Origin: Psychrobacter glacincola
GTDB taxonomy: Bacteria; Pseudomonadota; Gammaproteobacteria; Pseudomonadales; Moraxellaceae
Direction of reading: 5' to 3'
DNA length: 64,000 nt
Assembly: GCF_904846075.1 (NCBI RefSeq)
Contig: NZ_CAJGZH010000003.1
Coordinates: 62,001 to 126,000, forward strand
Positions 8,860-16,841 of this stretch are shown in pieces. The notes under the pieces were generated by a model. The model searched no databases. It was given only the letters and a program-made list of their open reading frames with translations, and was not told where the DNA came from. The position numbers were made by a program, and so were the translations under genes. Position 1 is the stretch's first letter. Each line of letters begins with the position of its first letter.

Positions 8860-10335
8860 TTAATACGCTTTTTGATAAGCGGTCTTCACGATGGTATAGA
8901 ACTCTTTGGCATATTGACCTTGCTCACGCGGACCAAAGCTTGACTGTTTACGGCCACCAAACGGTACATGATAGTCCGTACCTGCAGTCGCTAGATTGAC
9001 CATGACGCAACCTGCTTGTACCTGCTCTTTGAACATCGCACTGCTACGTAAGCTTTGGGTGATGATGCCACCCGTCAGACCAAAGCGCGTGTCATTGGTC
9101 ATCGCAATCGCTTCGTCCAAATCCTTGACACGCATGACACACGCCAGCGGGGCAAACACCTCTTCTTGGTTGATATCCCAGCTGTTGTCCGTCTCGGTAA
9201 ATAACGTCGGTGACATATAGTAGCCGTCATGTGGCATCTCTAAACGCTCACCACCAAAGGCTAAATTGGCACCTGATTGCTTGGCCTTTTCGATCCAGTC
9301 CATGTTTGATGCCAGTTGCTTGTCATCGACAACAGGGCCCATAAAGATACCGTCATCAAGCGCATGTCCGACCTTTAAGGTTTTCATTTTGGCAATCACA
9401 CCTTCGACAAAGGCGTCATGAATACTATCCATGACGATGAGACGTGAGGAAGCGGTACATTTTTGTCCCGAACCGCCAAACGCACCAGCCACTGCCGCAT
9501 CGATAGCAACTTGCAAATCGGCATCGTCAGCGATAACCAAGGCGTTTTTGCTGCCCATCTCAAGCTGACAACGAATAAAGTTCGGTGCCGTCGCAGCAGC
9601 GACCTTGCGACCTGTTGGTACAGAACCGGTAAAGCTAACGGCATCGATATCTGTAGAATTGATGAGTGCATCACCGACTGACGAGCCGCCACCCAGTAGC
9701 AGGTTGAATGTGCCTTCTGGCATGCCTTGACGGTGGATAATCTCAGCAAATGCCACTGCACTAGCAGGCGTTAAATTCGCAGGCTTCCAGATAACACTGT
9801 TACCAAATGCTAACGCTGGCGCGATTTTCCATACAGCAGTTGCAGTTGGAAAGTTCCAAGGAGAGATAATTGCGACCACACCGACAGCTTCACGGGTGAC
9901 TTCGACTTTGACCCCAGGACGTACTGAGTCAGCAAGGTCGCCCATTTGACGTAAGACTTCAGCGGCATAATAATGAAAGAACTGACCAGCACGATAAATC
10001 TCACCGCGACCTTCCGCAAACGGCTTGCCTTCTTCAAGAGACAACAGTGTACCTAGCTCATCACAGCGAGCAATCATTTCATCGCCAATCGCTTGTAGGA
10101 TAGACTGCTTTTTTTCTAAAGGAGTCGCTTCCCATTTTGGCTGAGCGTGACGCGCCGCTGCAATAGCGTCTTTGACTTGATCGCCACTGGCCTGTGCGAA
10201 CTCGCCGATAGTGTCAGTGATATCAGATGGGTTAATATTGGCAACGGTATTTACGCCCGCCTGCCATTCACCATTGATATAAAGTGATTTGGTTGGGTCT
10301 TGCTGCAATATCTGTTGGGCGGTATGAGCTGACAT
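8860..10335 (-). CDS. Aldehyde dehydrogenase, alpha-ketoglutarate-semialdehyde dehydrogenase-like
   Basis: 491-residue NAD(P)-dependent aldehyde dehydrogenase, cytoplasmic. Active-site residues are all visible: Asn161 in WNFPTA, Lys184 in WKPANLTP, SFTGSVPTGRK, Glu259 in LEMGSKN (usual ELGGKN) and nucleophile Cys293 in GQKCTASSRLIV. The C-terminal run DYHVPFGGRKQSSFGPREQG is, from memory, characteristic of the alpha-ketoglutarate semialdehyde dehydrogenase branch. The substrate is therefore likely a C5 dicarboxylic semialdehyde or an N-methylated relative. It lies 48 bases after ridA and 46 bases before the M19 gene in the same direction. GGAAG precedes the ATG. Family firm, substrate inferred. 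Confidence 0.92.
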   Translation of the reverse strand: MSAHTAQQILQQDPTKSLYINGEWQAGVNTVANINPSDITDTIGEFAQASGDQVKDAIAAARHAQPKWEATPLEKKQSILQAIGDEMIARCDELGTLLSLEEGKPFAEGRGEIYRAGQFFHYYAAEVLRQMGDLADSVRPGVKVEVTREAVGVVAIISPWNFPTATAVWKIAPALAFGNSVIWKPANLTPASAVAFAEIIHRQGMPEGTFNLLLGGGSSVGDALINSTDIDAVSFTGSVPTGRKVAAATAPNFIRCQLEMGSKNALVIADDADLQVAIDAAVAGAFGGSGQKCTASSRLIVMDSIHDAFVEGVIAKMKTLKVGHALDDGIFMGPVVDDKQLASNMDWIEKAKQSGANLAFGGERLEMPHDGYYMSPTLFTETDNSWDINQEEVFAPLACVMRVKDLDEAIAMTNDTRFGLTGGIITQSLRSSAMFKEQVQAGCVMVNLATAGTDYHVPFGGRKQSSFGPREQGQYAKEFYTIVKTAYQKAY

Positions 10336-10383
10336 AAGAGCTTCCTTGATAAAGTATTAAAAGATGGAATATTAAAATTAGTT

Positions 10384-10773
10384 TTAAGGCACAGCGGCAT
10401 ATACGACCAGCTCAACCAACATTTCTTCACGAGCCAGTCCTGCTATCACGAGCGCTGCCCGATTTGGGTATGGTGCTTCAAAGTATTCGGCGTAGACTTG
10501 ATTGACGGTTTTTAGATAGTCGCGATCGGTCACATAGATTATGACCTGTAGTACCGAATCCATACCAACATTGGCACATTCTAGTGTGTGCTTGAGATTG
10601 TCTAACGTTTGACGAGTTTGCGCTTCGATACCACCTGCAACCACATCACCATTTTCATCGATAGGAATCTGCGCGGTGTACAACGTACCATTGCTAGTGA
10701 TCGCCCATTCTAAACGGGCTTTAGACGCATAAAGTGAGGTTTTGATGGCTTGTTTGGTTGAATGAGTCGTCAT
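10384..10773 (-). CDS. RidA/YjgF-family enamine/imine deaminase-like protein
   Basis: 129 residues. RidA proteins hydrolyse reactive enamines and imines released by PLP or flavin enzymes. Seen here are LYTAQIPID, QTRQTLDNLKHTLE, VIIYVTDRDYLKTVNQVYAEYF and the catalytic-Arg region PYPNRAALVIAGL, followed by the late Glu in LVELVVYA. The start at 10773 is preferred because AAAGGA sits about 8 bases upstream; an ATG seven codons earlier lacks a good site. It is the first gene of the operon and faces the divergent LysR gene. Its presence suggests that the pathway makes an imine or enamine intermediate. Confidence 0.9.
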   Translation of the reverse strand: MTTHSTKQAIKTSLYASKARLEWAITSNGTLYTAQIPIDENGDVVAGGIEAQTRQTLDNLKHTLECANVGMDSVLQVIIYVTDRDYLKTVNQVYAEYFEAPYPNRAALVIAGLAREEMLVELVVYAAVP

Positions 10774-10870
10774 GTCGTCATATCCTTTGATCAATGATTG
10801 GGCAGCGATTGCTATAGAGGTATCCTACCCAAGTAATAACGATAAATCTAACTAATTAAATTTAGAATAT

Positions 10871-10887
10871 GATAGATTTAATCTATC
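10871..10887. promoter_or_regulatory. Candidate LysR operator in divergent intergenic region
   Basis: Perfect palindrome GATAGATTTAATCTATC (8-bp arms around one T), containing a T-N11-A core (T10873, A10885). It lies between the divergent ridA and LysR starts, as expected for an autoregulating LysR-type regulator. Confidence 0.55.
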
Positions 10888-10930
10888 GTAGACGATATCT
10901 TATATATTAATAGTGGTGAGGAGTAAGCCT

Positions 10931-11836
10931 ATGAAATTACAGCAATTACGTCACTTTTTATGCGTGGTAGAGGAAGGCGGCTTTCGGGCGGCGGCGGATC
11001 GCGCCAATCGCTCGCAAGCGGCGTTGTCTGCCTCGATAAAGGAATTGGAAAAAATACTAGGTCAGCGCTTATTTGAAGGAGGAAATAAAGCAACACTCAC
11101 GCCTTTTGGCGAGACTTGTTTACCCAAAATCGAGCAGTTTATGACGGTTTATCAAGCGCTAGAGGATGATTTAAAAGGAGCAGCCGCTGGCGATAAAGGC
11201 AAAATAAGGATTGCAAGCGTGCCATCACTGGTGACAAAACTCTTGCCTAGCGTGTTGGTTGAATACTCCAAAAGATATCCTGATGTCGAGATTGTACTAA
11301 TAGATGATAACTCTGTCGGTGTTGCCAATCGTTTATTGGCAGGTGAAATCGATTTGGCATTGGGCAACTGCACTAGTATCGACCAATCAAACATAGATTT
11401 CACCTTGCTCATATCTGACCCGATTGGCGTGGTCTGCTTAAAAAGCAATTCGTTAAATCAACCAATAAAACCTTCAAGAAACCATCAAAAAACAGGGCTT
11501 AAATGGCAACAACTGATGACCCAGCCTTTTATCTATAATGGCACTTGTCGACTGCTCGAAAACACACCCGCCGAGGTGCTCAACCGCAATGCGCGTTACA
11601 CGGTCGAGAACATTACTTCCTTATTTTCATTATTACGCAATGATCTTGGTATCACCACCCTACCCAAGCTCGCCTTTCCGTCGAATGAGCCAGAATTGGT
11701 ATGGCTCGACTTACTTGAACCTACCTTAGACAGACAAATTGGTATTTTTAAATTGGCAAATAAAACGATTTCACCGCCAGCACAAGCGTTTCATGAATTG
11801 TGCATTCAGTATGTCCAGAATCACTATATTTTATAA
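10931..11836 (+). CDS. LysR-family transcriptional regulator of the ridA operon
   Basis: 301 residues. The N-terminal winged helix-turn-helix reads LQQLRHFLCVVEEGGFRAAADRANRSQAALSASIKELEKILGQRLFE, a clear LysR DNA-binding domain at residues 2-60. The remainder is the periplasmic-binding-protein-like effector domain (EIVLIDDNSVGVANRLLAGEIDLALG). The start at 10931 is chosen because GAGGAG lies 8-13 bases upstream; a GTG six codons earlier falls on that Shine-Dalgarno. It is divergent from the catabolic operon with a palindrome between them, so it most likely responds to the substrate or an intermediate. The effector is unknown. Confidence 0.92.
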   Translation: MKLQQLRHFLCVVEEGGFRAAADRANRSQAALSASIKELEKILGQRLFEGGNKATLTPFGETCLPKIEQFMTVYQALEDDLKGAAAGDKGKIRIASVPSLVTKLLPSVLVEYSKRYPDVEIVLIDDNSVGVANRLLAGEIDLALGNCTSIDQSNIDFTLLISDPIGVVCLKSNSLNQPIKPSRNHQKTGLKWQQLMTQPFIYNGTCRLLENTPAEVLNRNARYTVENITSLFSLLRNDLGITTLPKLAFPSNEPELVWLDLLEPTLDRQIGIFKLANKTISPPAQAFHELCIQYVQNHYIL

Positions 11837-11945
11837 AGACAGGTTAAAAAAAGGTTGAAAATGGGTTAAGACATACCTCACTACCGCCTACTTTTATAAG
11901 CCACTATCAGAAACTCCATTCACTTGAATAAAAGCGTCTTTCACT

Positions 11946-12740
11946 ATGTCTAAAGGTTTAATTTCCGTTACTCGTGGCCTCTTATCTGTTATCGGCATCA
12001 TACTTATCATCGATTGTGCTGCATTGATGGTCATCGGTAAAGTTAATTTCGGCTCGGTTGTACCTTTTTTAGTCGGCATGGTTTTTGTCATACATGGGAT
12101 GTTTTGGCATGCAATACGCAGGTTTTGCGGCCAACATTATGGCTTTAACCGCCTTTGGTATGGGTTATGGGCTGTATTTATACTTTGGTTATTGAGCTTC
12201 GCTCTATTTATTTGGTCATTAAAGCAGCAGATTGCGCTTAGCCAGCAGCCTGCACCGACAGTGGCAGCGATTATTGTATTAGGCTCTGGCACGGTTGCAG
12301 GTAAGCCGACACCGACGCTCGCCAAGCGCTTGGACACCGCCGTGCCCCTTATCGAGACACAACCAGATGCTTTGGTGATAACCAGTGGTGGCGTTGGTTT
12401 TCAGCGTACACGTAGCGAAGCCGATATCATGGCCACATATTTGCATGAGGCACATGGCGTGCCATTCGAACGCATTTTACAAGAAGGCAAAAGTACCAGT
12501 ACGGAAGAAAACCTCGCTAACAGCCGAACGTTGTTAGAAGCAAAAGGGCTGTCTATCACTGATCCTATCGCCATCGTTACCAGTGATTTCCATAGCATTC
12601 GCGCAGCCAGCATTGCGCGACATCAGGGCTATACACAACCCATCACCGTCGCCAGTCCCACACCTTTATCCATTCGTTATAACGCTTGGTTTCGCGAGTA
12701 TTTTGCCTTTGTCAGTGGCTGGTTGTTAGGAGAGTATTGA
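11946..12740 (+). CDS. YdcF-like DUF218 membrane protein
   Basis: 264 residues. Three or so hydrophobic helices occupy residues 1-90 (VIGIILIIDCAALMVIG, VVPFLVGMVFVIHG, LWAVFILWLLSFALFIW). A DUF218 domain follows from about 103: AIIVLGSG, TPTLAKRLDTA, VITSGGVGFQRTRSEADIMATYL, a STSTEENLANS segment, and IVTSDFHSIRAASIARHQG. DUF218 members include SanA, YdcF and ElyC, linked to envelope processes, with no settled reaction. The arrangement of helices followed by this domain resembles ElyC/YdcF-type proteins. It has its own promoter region and no clear operon partner. Confidence 0.82.
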   Translation: MSKGLISVTRGLLSVIGIILIIDCAALMVIGKVNFGSVVPFLVGMVFVIHGMFWHAIRRFCGQHYGFNRLWYGLWAVFILWLLSFALFIWSLKQQIALSQQPAPTVAAIIVLGSGTVAGKPTPTLAKRLDTAVPLIETQPDALVITSGGVGFQRTRSEADIMATYLHEAHGVPFERILQEGKSTSTEENLANSRTLLEAKGLSITDPIAIVTSDFHSIRAASIARHQGYTQPITVASPTPLSIRYNAWFREYFAFVSGWLLGEY

Positions 12741-12912
12741 TGGAGGTGTATATTTCACCAGTTTGAACAAGCTTACTACTAAGTATCATAGCTCCAGCGT
12801 TGCCGCATTGCTGTTTTTACCAATCAAAACGGTGGTAATTTTACAGTGCGTTATAATCAGTAAGAACCGCTGATAAATACTGCAAATAAAAATAATAATG
12901 ATGGAGCGCATT

Positions 12913-14436
12913 ATGCTATTGGATATCTTTTTAACTGTTCATTTTATGCTACTGATACTGATCTCTTTGCGAGTGCTTGCGCGCCATGATCTGACCTCGC
13001 CCGCTCGGCTTGCTTGGCTCGTGATATTGTTCATTTTGCCTTATCTGGGAGTTGTAATTTATTGGATGTTTGGTGAGGTGCATCTAGGACGCGATTTTAC
13101 GCGCAAACGTAAAGCAATCATTGATAAATTAAGCGCACATAGTCCCGAAGTACTTGGTGATGACATCGCTTTGTCGGAGGCTATCAAACCTGAATACCAA
13201 GCGGCCTTTGCCTACTCTGCCAATGCAACTGGCTATCATACAACGGTGGGCAATCACGCAGAGCTAATGGCAGATGCGGCTGAGACGCGCAAACGTATGA
13301 TTGCCGACTTTGATGCAGCGACCGATCATATTCATGTGCTGTATTATATTTGGCTAATCGATGGTATGGGAATCGATACTGCTCAAGCGCTCATACGAGC
13401 GGCAAGGCGCGGCGTCATATGCCGAGCAATGGTTGACGGTATGGGCTCACGAAAAATGGTCGGCTCAAAGATATGGCAGGAAATGATAGAAGCTGGCGTA
13501 CAAGTCAGTGTTGCCCTACCAATTAGTAATCTTTTAAAGGTACTCATATTTAGCCGGATTGACTTGCGAAATCACCGCAAGATTACGGTTATTGATGGCA
13601 AAATCGGTTACTGTGGCAGTCGCAACTGCGCCGATCCTGAGTTTCGTGTAAAGCCAAAATTTGCGCCGTGGGTAGACATTATGCTGCGGGTCGAAGGGCC
13701 AGTGGTGGCACAGAATCAGATGTTGTTCGCCAGTGATTGGCTGACTGAAAATCCTGATACGCCGCTTGACAGCTTTCCTTATTTTATTGACTCTCAACCA
13801 AAGCGACAAAAATCCCCACAGCCAGAAACTGATAAGCCTTTACCAATAACATCACCGCCACCTTTACCAGTCACATTGCCGCCAAATGGCTTTGCTGCAC
13901 AGGTTTTTTCTGATGGTCCTACCCAACGACGCGGCACCACACCGCAATTTTTAGGTGTCTTAATTGGTCAGGCAAAACGAACCCTGATTATCTCAACGCC
14001 TTATTTTGTGCCTGATTATTCGCTCGTTAGCATTTTGTGTGCGACCGCTTATCGCGGTGTACAAGTAACCATGATTTTCCCAAAGAATAACGACTCAATA
14101 GTCGTGGCTGCTACCAGTCACAGTTATTACTGGCAGCTGCTTGAAGCGGGGGTCAATATTTACGAATATAAACCCGGTCTATTACACGCAAAAACCTTGA
14201 CCATCGATGGCGAAATCAGTCTGATTGGCTCGACCAATTTAGACTTGCGTAGCTTTGATTTGAACTATGAAAACAACATTGTGTTTAGCGATAAAACGCT
14301 CACAGCGGCCATCGTTGAGCGACAATACCAGTATATCGCTGATTCTGAAGAGGTCACTCGTGAGCAAGTTGAAAACTGGCCGTTATCTTATAAAATCTGG
14401 AATAACATTGTCGCCACGATGGGACCTGTTTTATAA
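12913..14436 (+). CDS. Cardiolipin synthase (phospholipase D superfamily)
   Basis: 507 residues, inner membrane, joins two phosphatidylglycerols or equivalent lipids to make cardiolipin. Two N-terminal helices form the PLDc_N anchor (LDIFLTVHFMLLILISLRVL and LAWLVILFILPYLGVVIYWMFG). Two HKD motifs follow: NHRKITVIDGKIGYCGSRN and LLHAKTLTIDGEISLIGSTN. The domain order and length match bacterial ClsA. A Pro-rich linker (about residues 300-325) between the two catalytic halves is longer than usual. ATG 12913 is preferred over two ATGs at 12898/12901 because GGAG (12903-12906) is correctly spaced only from it. Confidence 0.92.
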   Translation: MLLDIFLTVHFMLLILISLRVLARHDLTSPARLAWLVILFILPYLGVVIYWMFGEVHLGRDFTRKRKAIIDKLSAHSPEVLGDDIALSEAIKPEYQAAFAYSANATGYHTTVGNHAELMADAAETRKRMIADFDAATDHIHVLYYIWLIDGMGIDTAQALIRAARRGVICRAMVDGMGSRKMVGSKIWQEMIEAGVQVSVALPISNLLKVLIFSRIDLRNHRKITVIDGKIGYCGSRNCADPEFRVKPKFAPWVDIMLRVEGPVVAQNQMLFASDWLTENPDTPLDSFPYFIDSQPKRQKSPQPETDKPLPITSPPPLPVTLPPNGFAAQVFSDGPTQRRGTTPQFLGVLIGQAKRTLIISTPYFVPDYSLVSILCATAYRGVQVTMIFPKNNDSIVVAATSHSYYWQLLEAGVNIYEYKPGLLHAKTLTIDGEISLIGSTNLDLRSFDLNYENNIVFSDKTLTAAIVERQYQYIADSEEVTREQVENWPLSYKIWNNIVATMGPVL

Positions 14437-14503
14437 CCCATTATTAGGGCGTGCCCTCAATTCAATTGATCATATCTAAACGGGCTAATGACCTTAAGCC
14501 ATT

Positions 14504-15475
14504 CTATTCAGCTGCTGTCTTCTGCAAAATATAAACGACAAACTTAGCTTGTGTCGTAAAGGGTTCTGTTTCGACCGCTGCTAGTAGCGTCTGTCTTTTT
14601 TCATTAAGCGCGCGATAAGCATAAGGCGTCATGGTCATCAAATCAGCCAAATCAGCGGCTAACAACGTCATCTCGGTACTGACATGCTCCGTACCCATCA
14701 GCGTAAAGTATGGAGCCAATTCATGCAAAAACTTATCCGAATCATGCTCGCGGACGTTATCAAATAACGCTTCGCGCATCGTCGCTAGATGCCCGATATC
14801 GGGCTTGGCAATGATTAAATAACCGTCTGCAGTCAATACCTCATTGAACGCGTCTGGCAAGATAGGGCTAAAAATACTGCTAATACCCTTTATGCTATGC
14901 GCGCGTAACGGCAAATGGGCAGCGCTGGTAACAAGCGGATAGATGACTGCCGACTTGGCTGTCGCATTAGTAACACTGTCTTTAACTTGCTGATACCAAA
15001 GACACCCCGCTACCTTACTGGCTTTCGCAAGCTCTACCACAGCAGGTTTACTGATATCTGCGGCGATGAGCGTATCCATGCCTGTCTGTGCCATTGCTTG
15101 CGTGTAATAACCTTCACCGCAGCCAATATCCAACCAATTGATTGCCTTGCTATCCTTTTTAGTTATCGGCTCAATTGCTGAATCAGCGACCGACTCATTT
15201 TTCGCCAACAATTCTCTCATTTTTTGGCAAATAAGCGTCTGCAATGGCTGATAATGTCCGGCGTTTAAAAACCGTTTGCGCGCATCAATTGATTGCTGGC
15301 TATCGCCCGGTGCTTTGGATTTTTTTTGTTGCACGGGTAATAAATTAACATAACCCTGACGTGCCACATCAAATGGATGAGCCGTTTGTTTTGGGTGCAA
15401 GCTGCCATCGCAGCGCCACGTATCTGCGGCAGGTTGTAATGGTGATTGGCAAAGGGGACAAATAAATAAGCTCAC
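14504..15475 (-). CDS. rlmA: 23S rRNA (guanine-N1) methyltransferase, RlmA-like
   Basis: Cytoplasmic SAM-dependent methyltransferase; the family modifies G745 of 23S rRNA. An N-terminal zinc ribbon (CPLCQSPL, then a Cys and a His further on) is followed by GYVNLLPVQ and GDSQQSIDARKRFLNAGHYQPL, which closely follow the RlmA pattern. The SAM motif I is INWLDIGCGEGYYTQAMA. The frame extends upstream to a TTG without a good ribosome site; a GTG at 15475 fits better and places CPLC six residues in, as in the family. Several low-similarity insertions (near 110-125) make it somewhat longer than E. coli RlmA. It is convergent with the cardiolipin synthase gene. Confidence 0.85.
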   Translation of the reverse strand: MSLFICPLCQSPLQPAADTWRCDGSLHPKQTAHPFDVARQGYVNLLPVQQKKSKAPGDSQQSIDARKRFLNAGHYQPLQTLICQKMRELLAKNESVADSAIEPITKKDSKAINWLDIGCGEGYYTQAMAQTGMDTLIAADISKPAVVELAKASKVAGCLWYQQVKDSVTNATAKSAVIYPLVTSAAHLPLRAHSIKGISSIFSPILPDAFNEVLTADGYLIIAKPDIGHLATMREALFDNVREHDSDKFLHELAPYFTLMGTEHVSTEMTLLAADLADLMTMTPYAYRALNEKRQTLLAAVETEPFTTQAKFVVYILQKTAAE

Positions 15476-15569
15476 AAGTATCTCAACGTCATCGCAATAT
15501 GACTGCCATTTTAACAAAATTCAGGCTTACTGCGTGATAAAAGGCACGATAAACAATGCAGGAAAGAAA

Positions 15570-15686
15570 ATGCAAAAAACAAACTATCAGCAACCAAACT
15601 ATCAGCAACCAAACTATCAGCAACCAAACTATCAGCAACCAAAAAAAGCCACCTCAACTAAAGTGAGATGGCTTTTGCATAGATGA
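15570..15686 (+). CDS. Possible 38-aa repeat peptide
   Basis: A short frame with ATG at 15570 preceded by AGGAAAG at good spacing. It encodes four copies of Asn-Tyr-Gln-Gln-Pro from 15-bp tandem repeats, then a basic tail ending at a TGA. The tail lies inside the mraY terminator hairpin, so it may be chance. Not recognised. It would be a peptide only if expression is shown. Confidence 0.25.
   Translation: MQKTNYQQPNYQQPNYQQPNYQQPKKATSTKVRWLLHR
15581..15640. repeat. Four perfect 15-bp tandem repeats
   Basis: Unit AAACTATCAGCAACC, four identical copies end to end. Because the unit is a multiple of three it keeps one frame open. It lies between rlmA and the mraY terminator. Confidence 0.97.
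15641..15676 (-). terminator. Terminator of the mraY operon
   Basis: 13-bp stem (15644-15656 with 15664-15676, one C-A mismatch) and a 7-base loop, with a T-tract on the minus strand. It lies 44 bases beyond the mraY stop codon. Confidence 0.85.
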
Positions 15687-15719
15687 TATTCATATGAATG
15701 TTCGAGCGATATGGCTATG

Positions 15720-16838
15720 TTAACGCAGTTTTAAGGTCATGAGCCCAAGGATGACGAGAATAATGGCAATAATCCAAAACCTTGCCACCACTTGCGTCTC
15801 TTTCCAGCCAATCTCTTCAAAGTGATGATGCAATGGTGCCATCCGAAAGACGCGCTTTTTACGCAGCTTATACGAGCCAACCTGTAGCATGACCGACAGT
15901 GCTTCGGCGACAAATAGACCGCCCATAATAGCAAAAGCAATCTCTTGACGGGTCATAACGGCAATCGTACCGAGCATCGCCCCGAGAGCAAGTGCCCCCA
16001 CATCACCCATAAACACTTGGGCTGGATGGGCGTTGAACCATAAGAAACCAAGCCCTGCACCAATCATCGAACCACAGACAATGAGAACCTCGGAGTTATA
16101 GGCAATATAAGGCACATGCAAGTAATCAGCAAAGCGTACATCACCTGATACATAAGCCATCGCGCCCAAACCTGCCGCGACCAAGACCACGGGCAAAATA
16201 GCCAAACCATCCAAGCCATCGGTTAAGTTGACGGCGTTAGAAGCCCCATTAATCACAAAGTAGGTAAAGATAATAAAGCCAATACCAAACGGCACTGCCG
16301 AAAAAGGAATCATCCAATCTTTAAAAATCGGTAGCAGCAAATCCTGCATCTCACGCGTGGTCGCGATATCTGGCTGCAAGGTGGCGATATAATATAAAGA
16401 CACACCGACGAACAAAGCACCCATAGAGAGCCAAAAGTATTTTTTGCGAGCAATTAAGCCTTTAGGATCTTTATACTTAATTTTTAGCCAATCATCTGCC
16501 CAGCCGACCGCACCAAAGATAATCATGACAATGAGCAAAATCCAAACGTACGGATTATTCAAACGCGCCCATAGTAAGGTGGACACGCCAATCGCACTTA
16601 AAATCAGCACCCCACCCATGGTCGGCGTACCAGTTTTCGCCAAATGCGATTGCGGACCATCATTGCGAATCGCTTGACCATATTTCAGTGCACGCAGACG
16701 TCGAATGACAGGCCCACCAAAAAACATGCTAAATGCGAGGGCGGTAATGACCGCGAGTAACGCTCGCAGCGTCAACGAAGAAACCGCAGAAAACGGCGTG
16801 TAATACTGGCCAAGCCAGCCAAACAACCAAACTAACAC
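15720..16838 (-). CDS. mraY: Phospho-N-acetylmuramoyl-pentapeptide transferase
   Basis: 372-residue polytopic inner-membrane enzyme that transfers phospho-MurNAc-pentapeptide to undecaprenyl phosphate, making lipid I. Family landmarks are [16 protein letters not shown] (Asp pair), [25 protein letters not shown] and the C-terminal MAPLHHHFE. About ten membrane helices are visible. Length is close to the usual ~360. The gene starts 3 bases after the murF stop and is the last gene of this cell-wall run; the usual murD/ftsW/murG do not follow. Confidence 0.98.
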   Translation of the reverse strand: MLVWLFGWLGQYYTPFSAVSSLTLRALLAVITALAFSMFFGGPVIRRLRALKYGQAIRNDGPQSHLAKTGTPTMGGVLILSAIGVSTLLWARLNNPYVWILLIVMIIFGAVGWADDWLKIKYKDPKGLIARKKYFWLSMGALFVGVSLYYIATLQPDIATTREMQDLLLPIFKDWMIPFSAVPFGIGFIIFTYFVINGASNAVNLTDGLDGLAILPVVLVAAGLGAMAYVSGDVRFADYLHVPYIAYNSEVLIVCGSMIGAGLGFLWFNAHPAQVFMGDVGALALGAMLGTIAVMTRQEIAFAIMGGLFVAEALSVMLQVGSYKLRKKRVFRMAPLHHHFEEIGWKETQVVARFWIIAIILVILGLMTLKLR

Positions 16839-16841
16839 CGC

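Noticed and set aside
15570..15686. CRISPR-like array at the 15-bp repeats
   Set aside because: Units are directly adjacent without spacers, so this is a plain tandem repeat.
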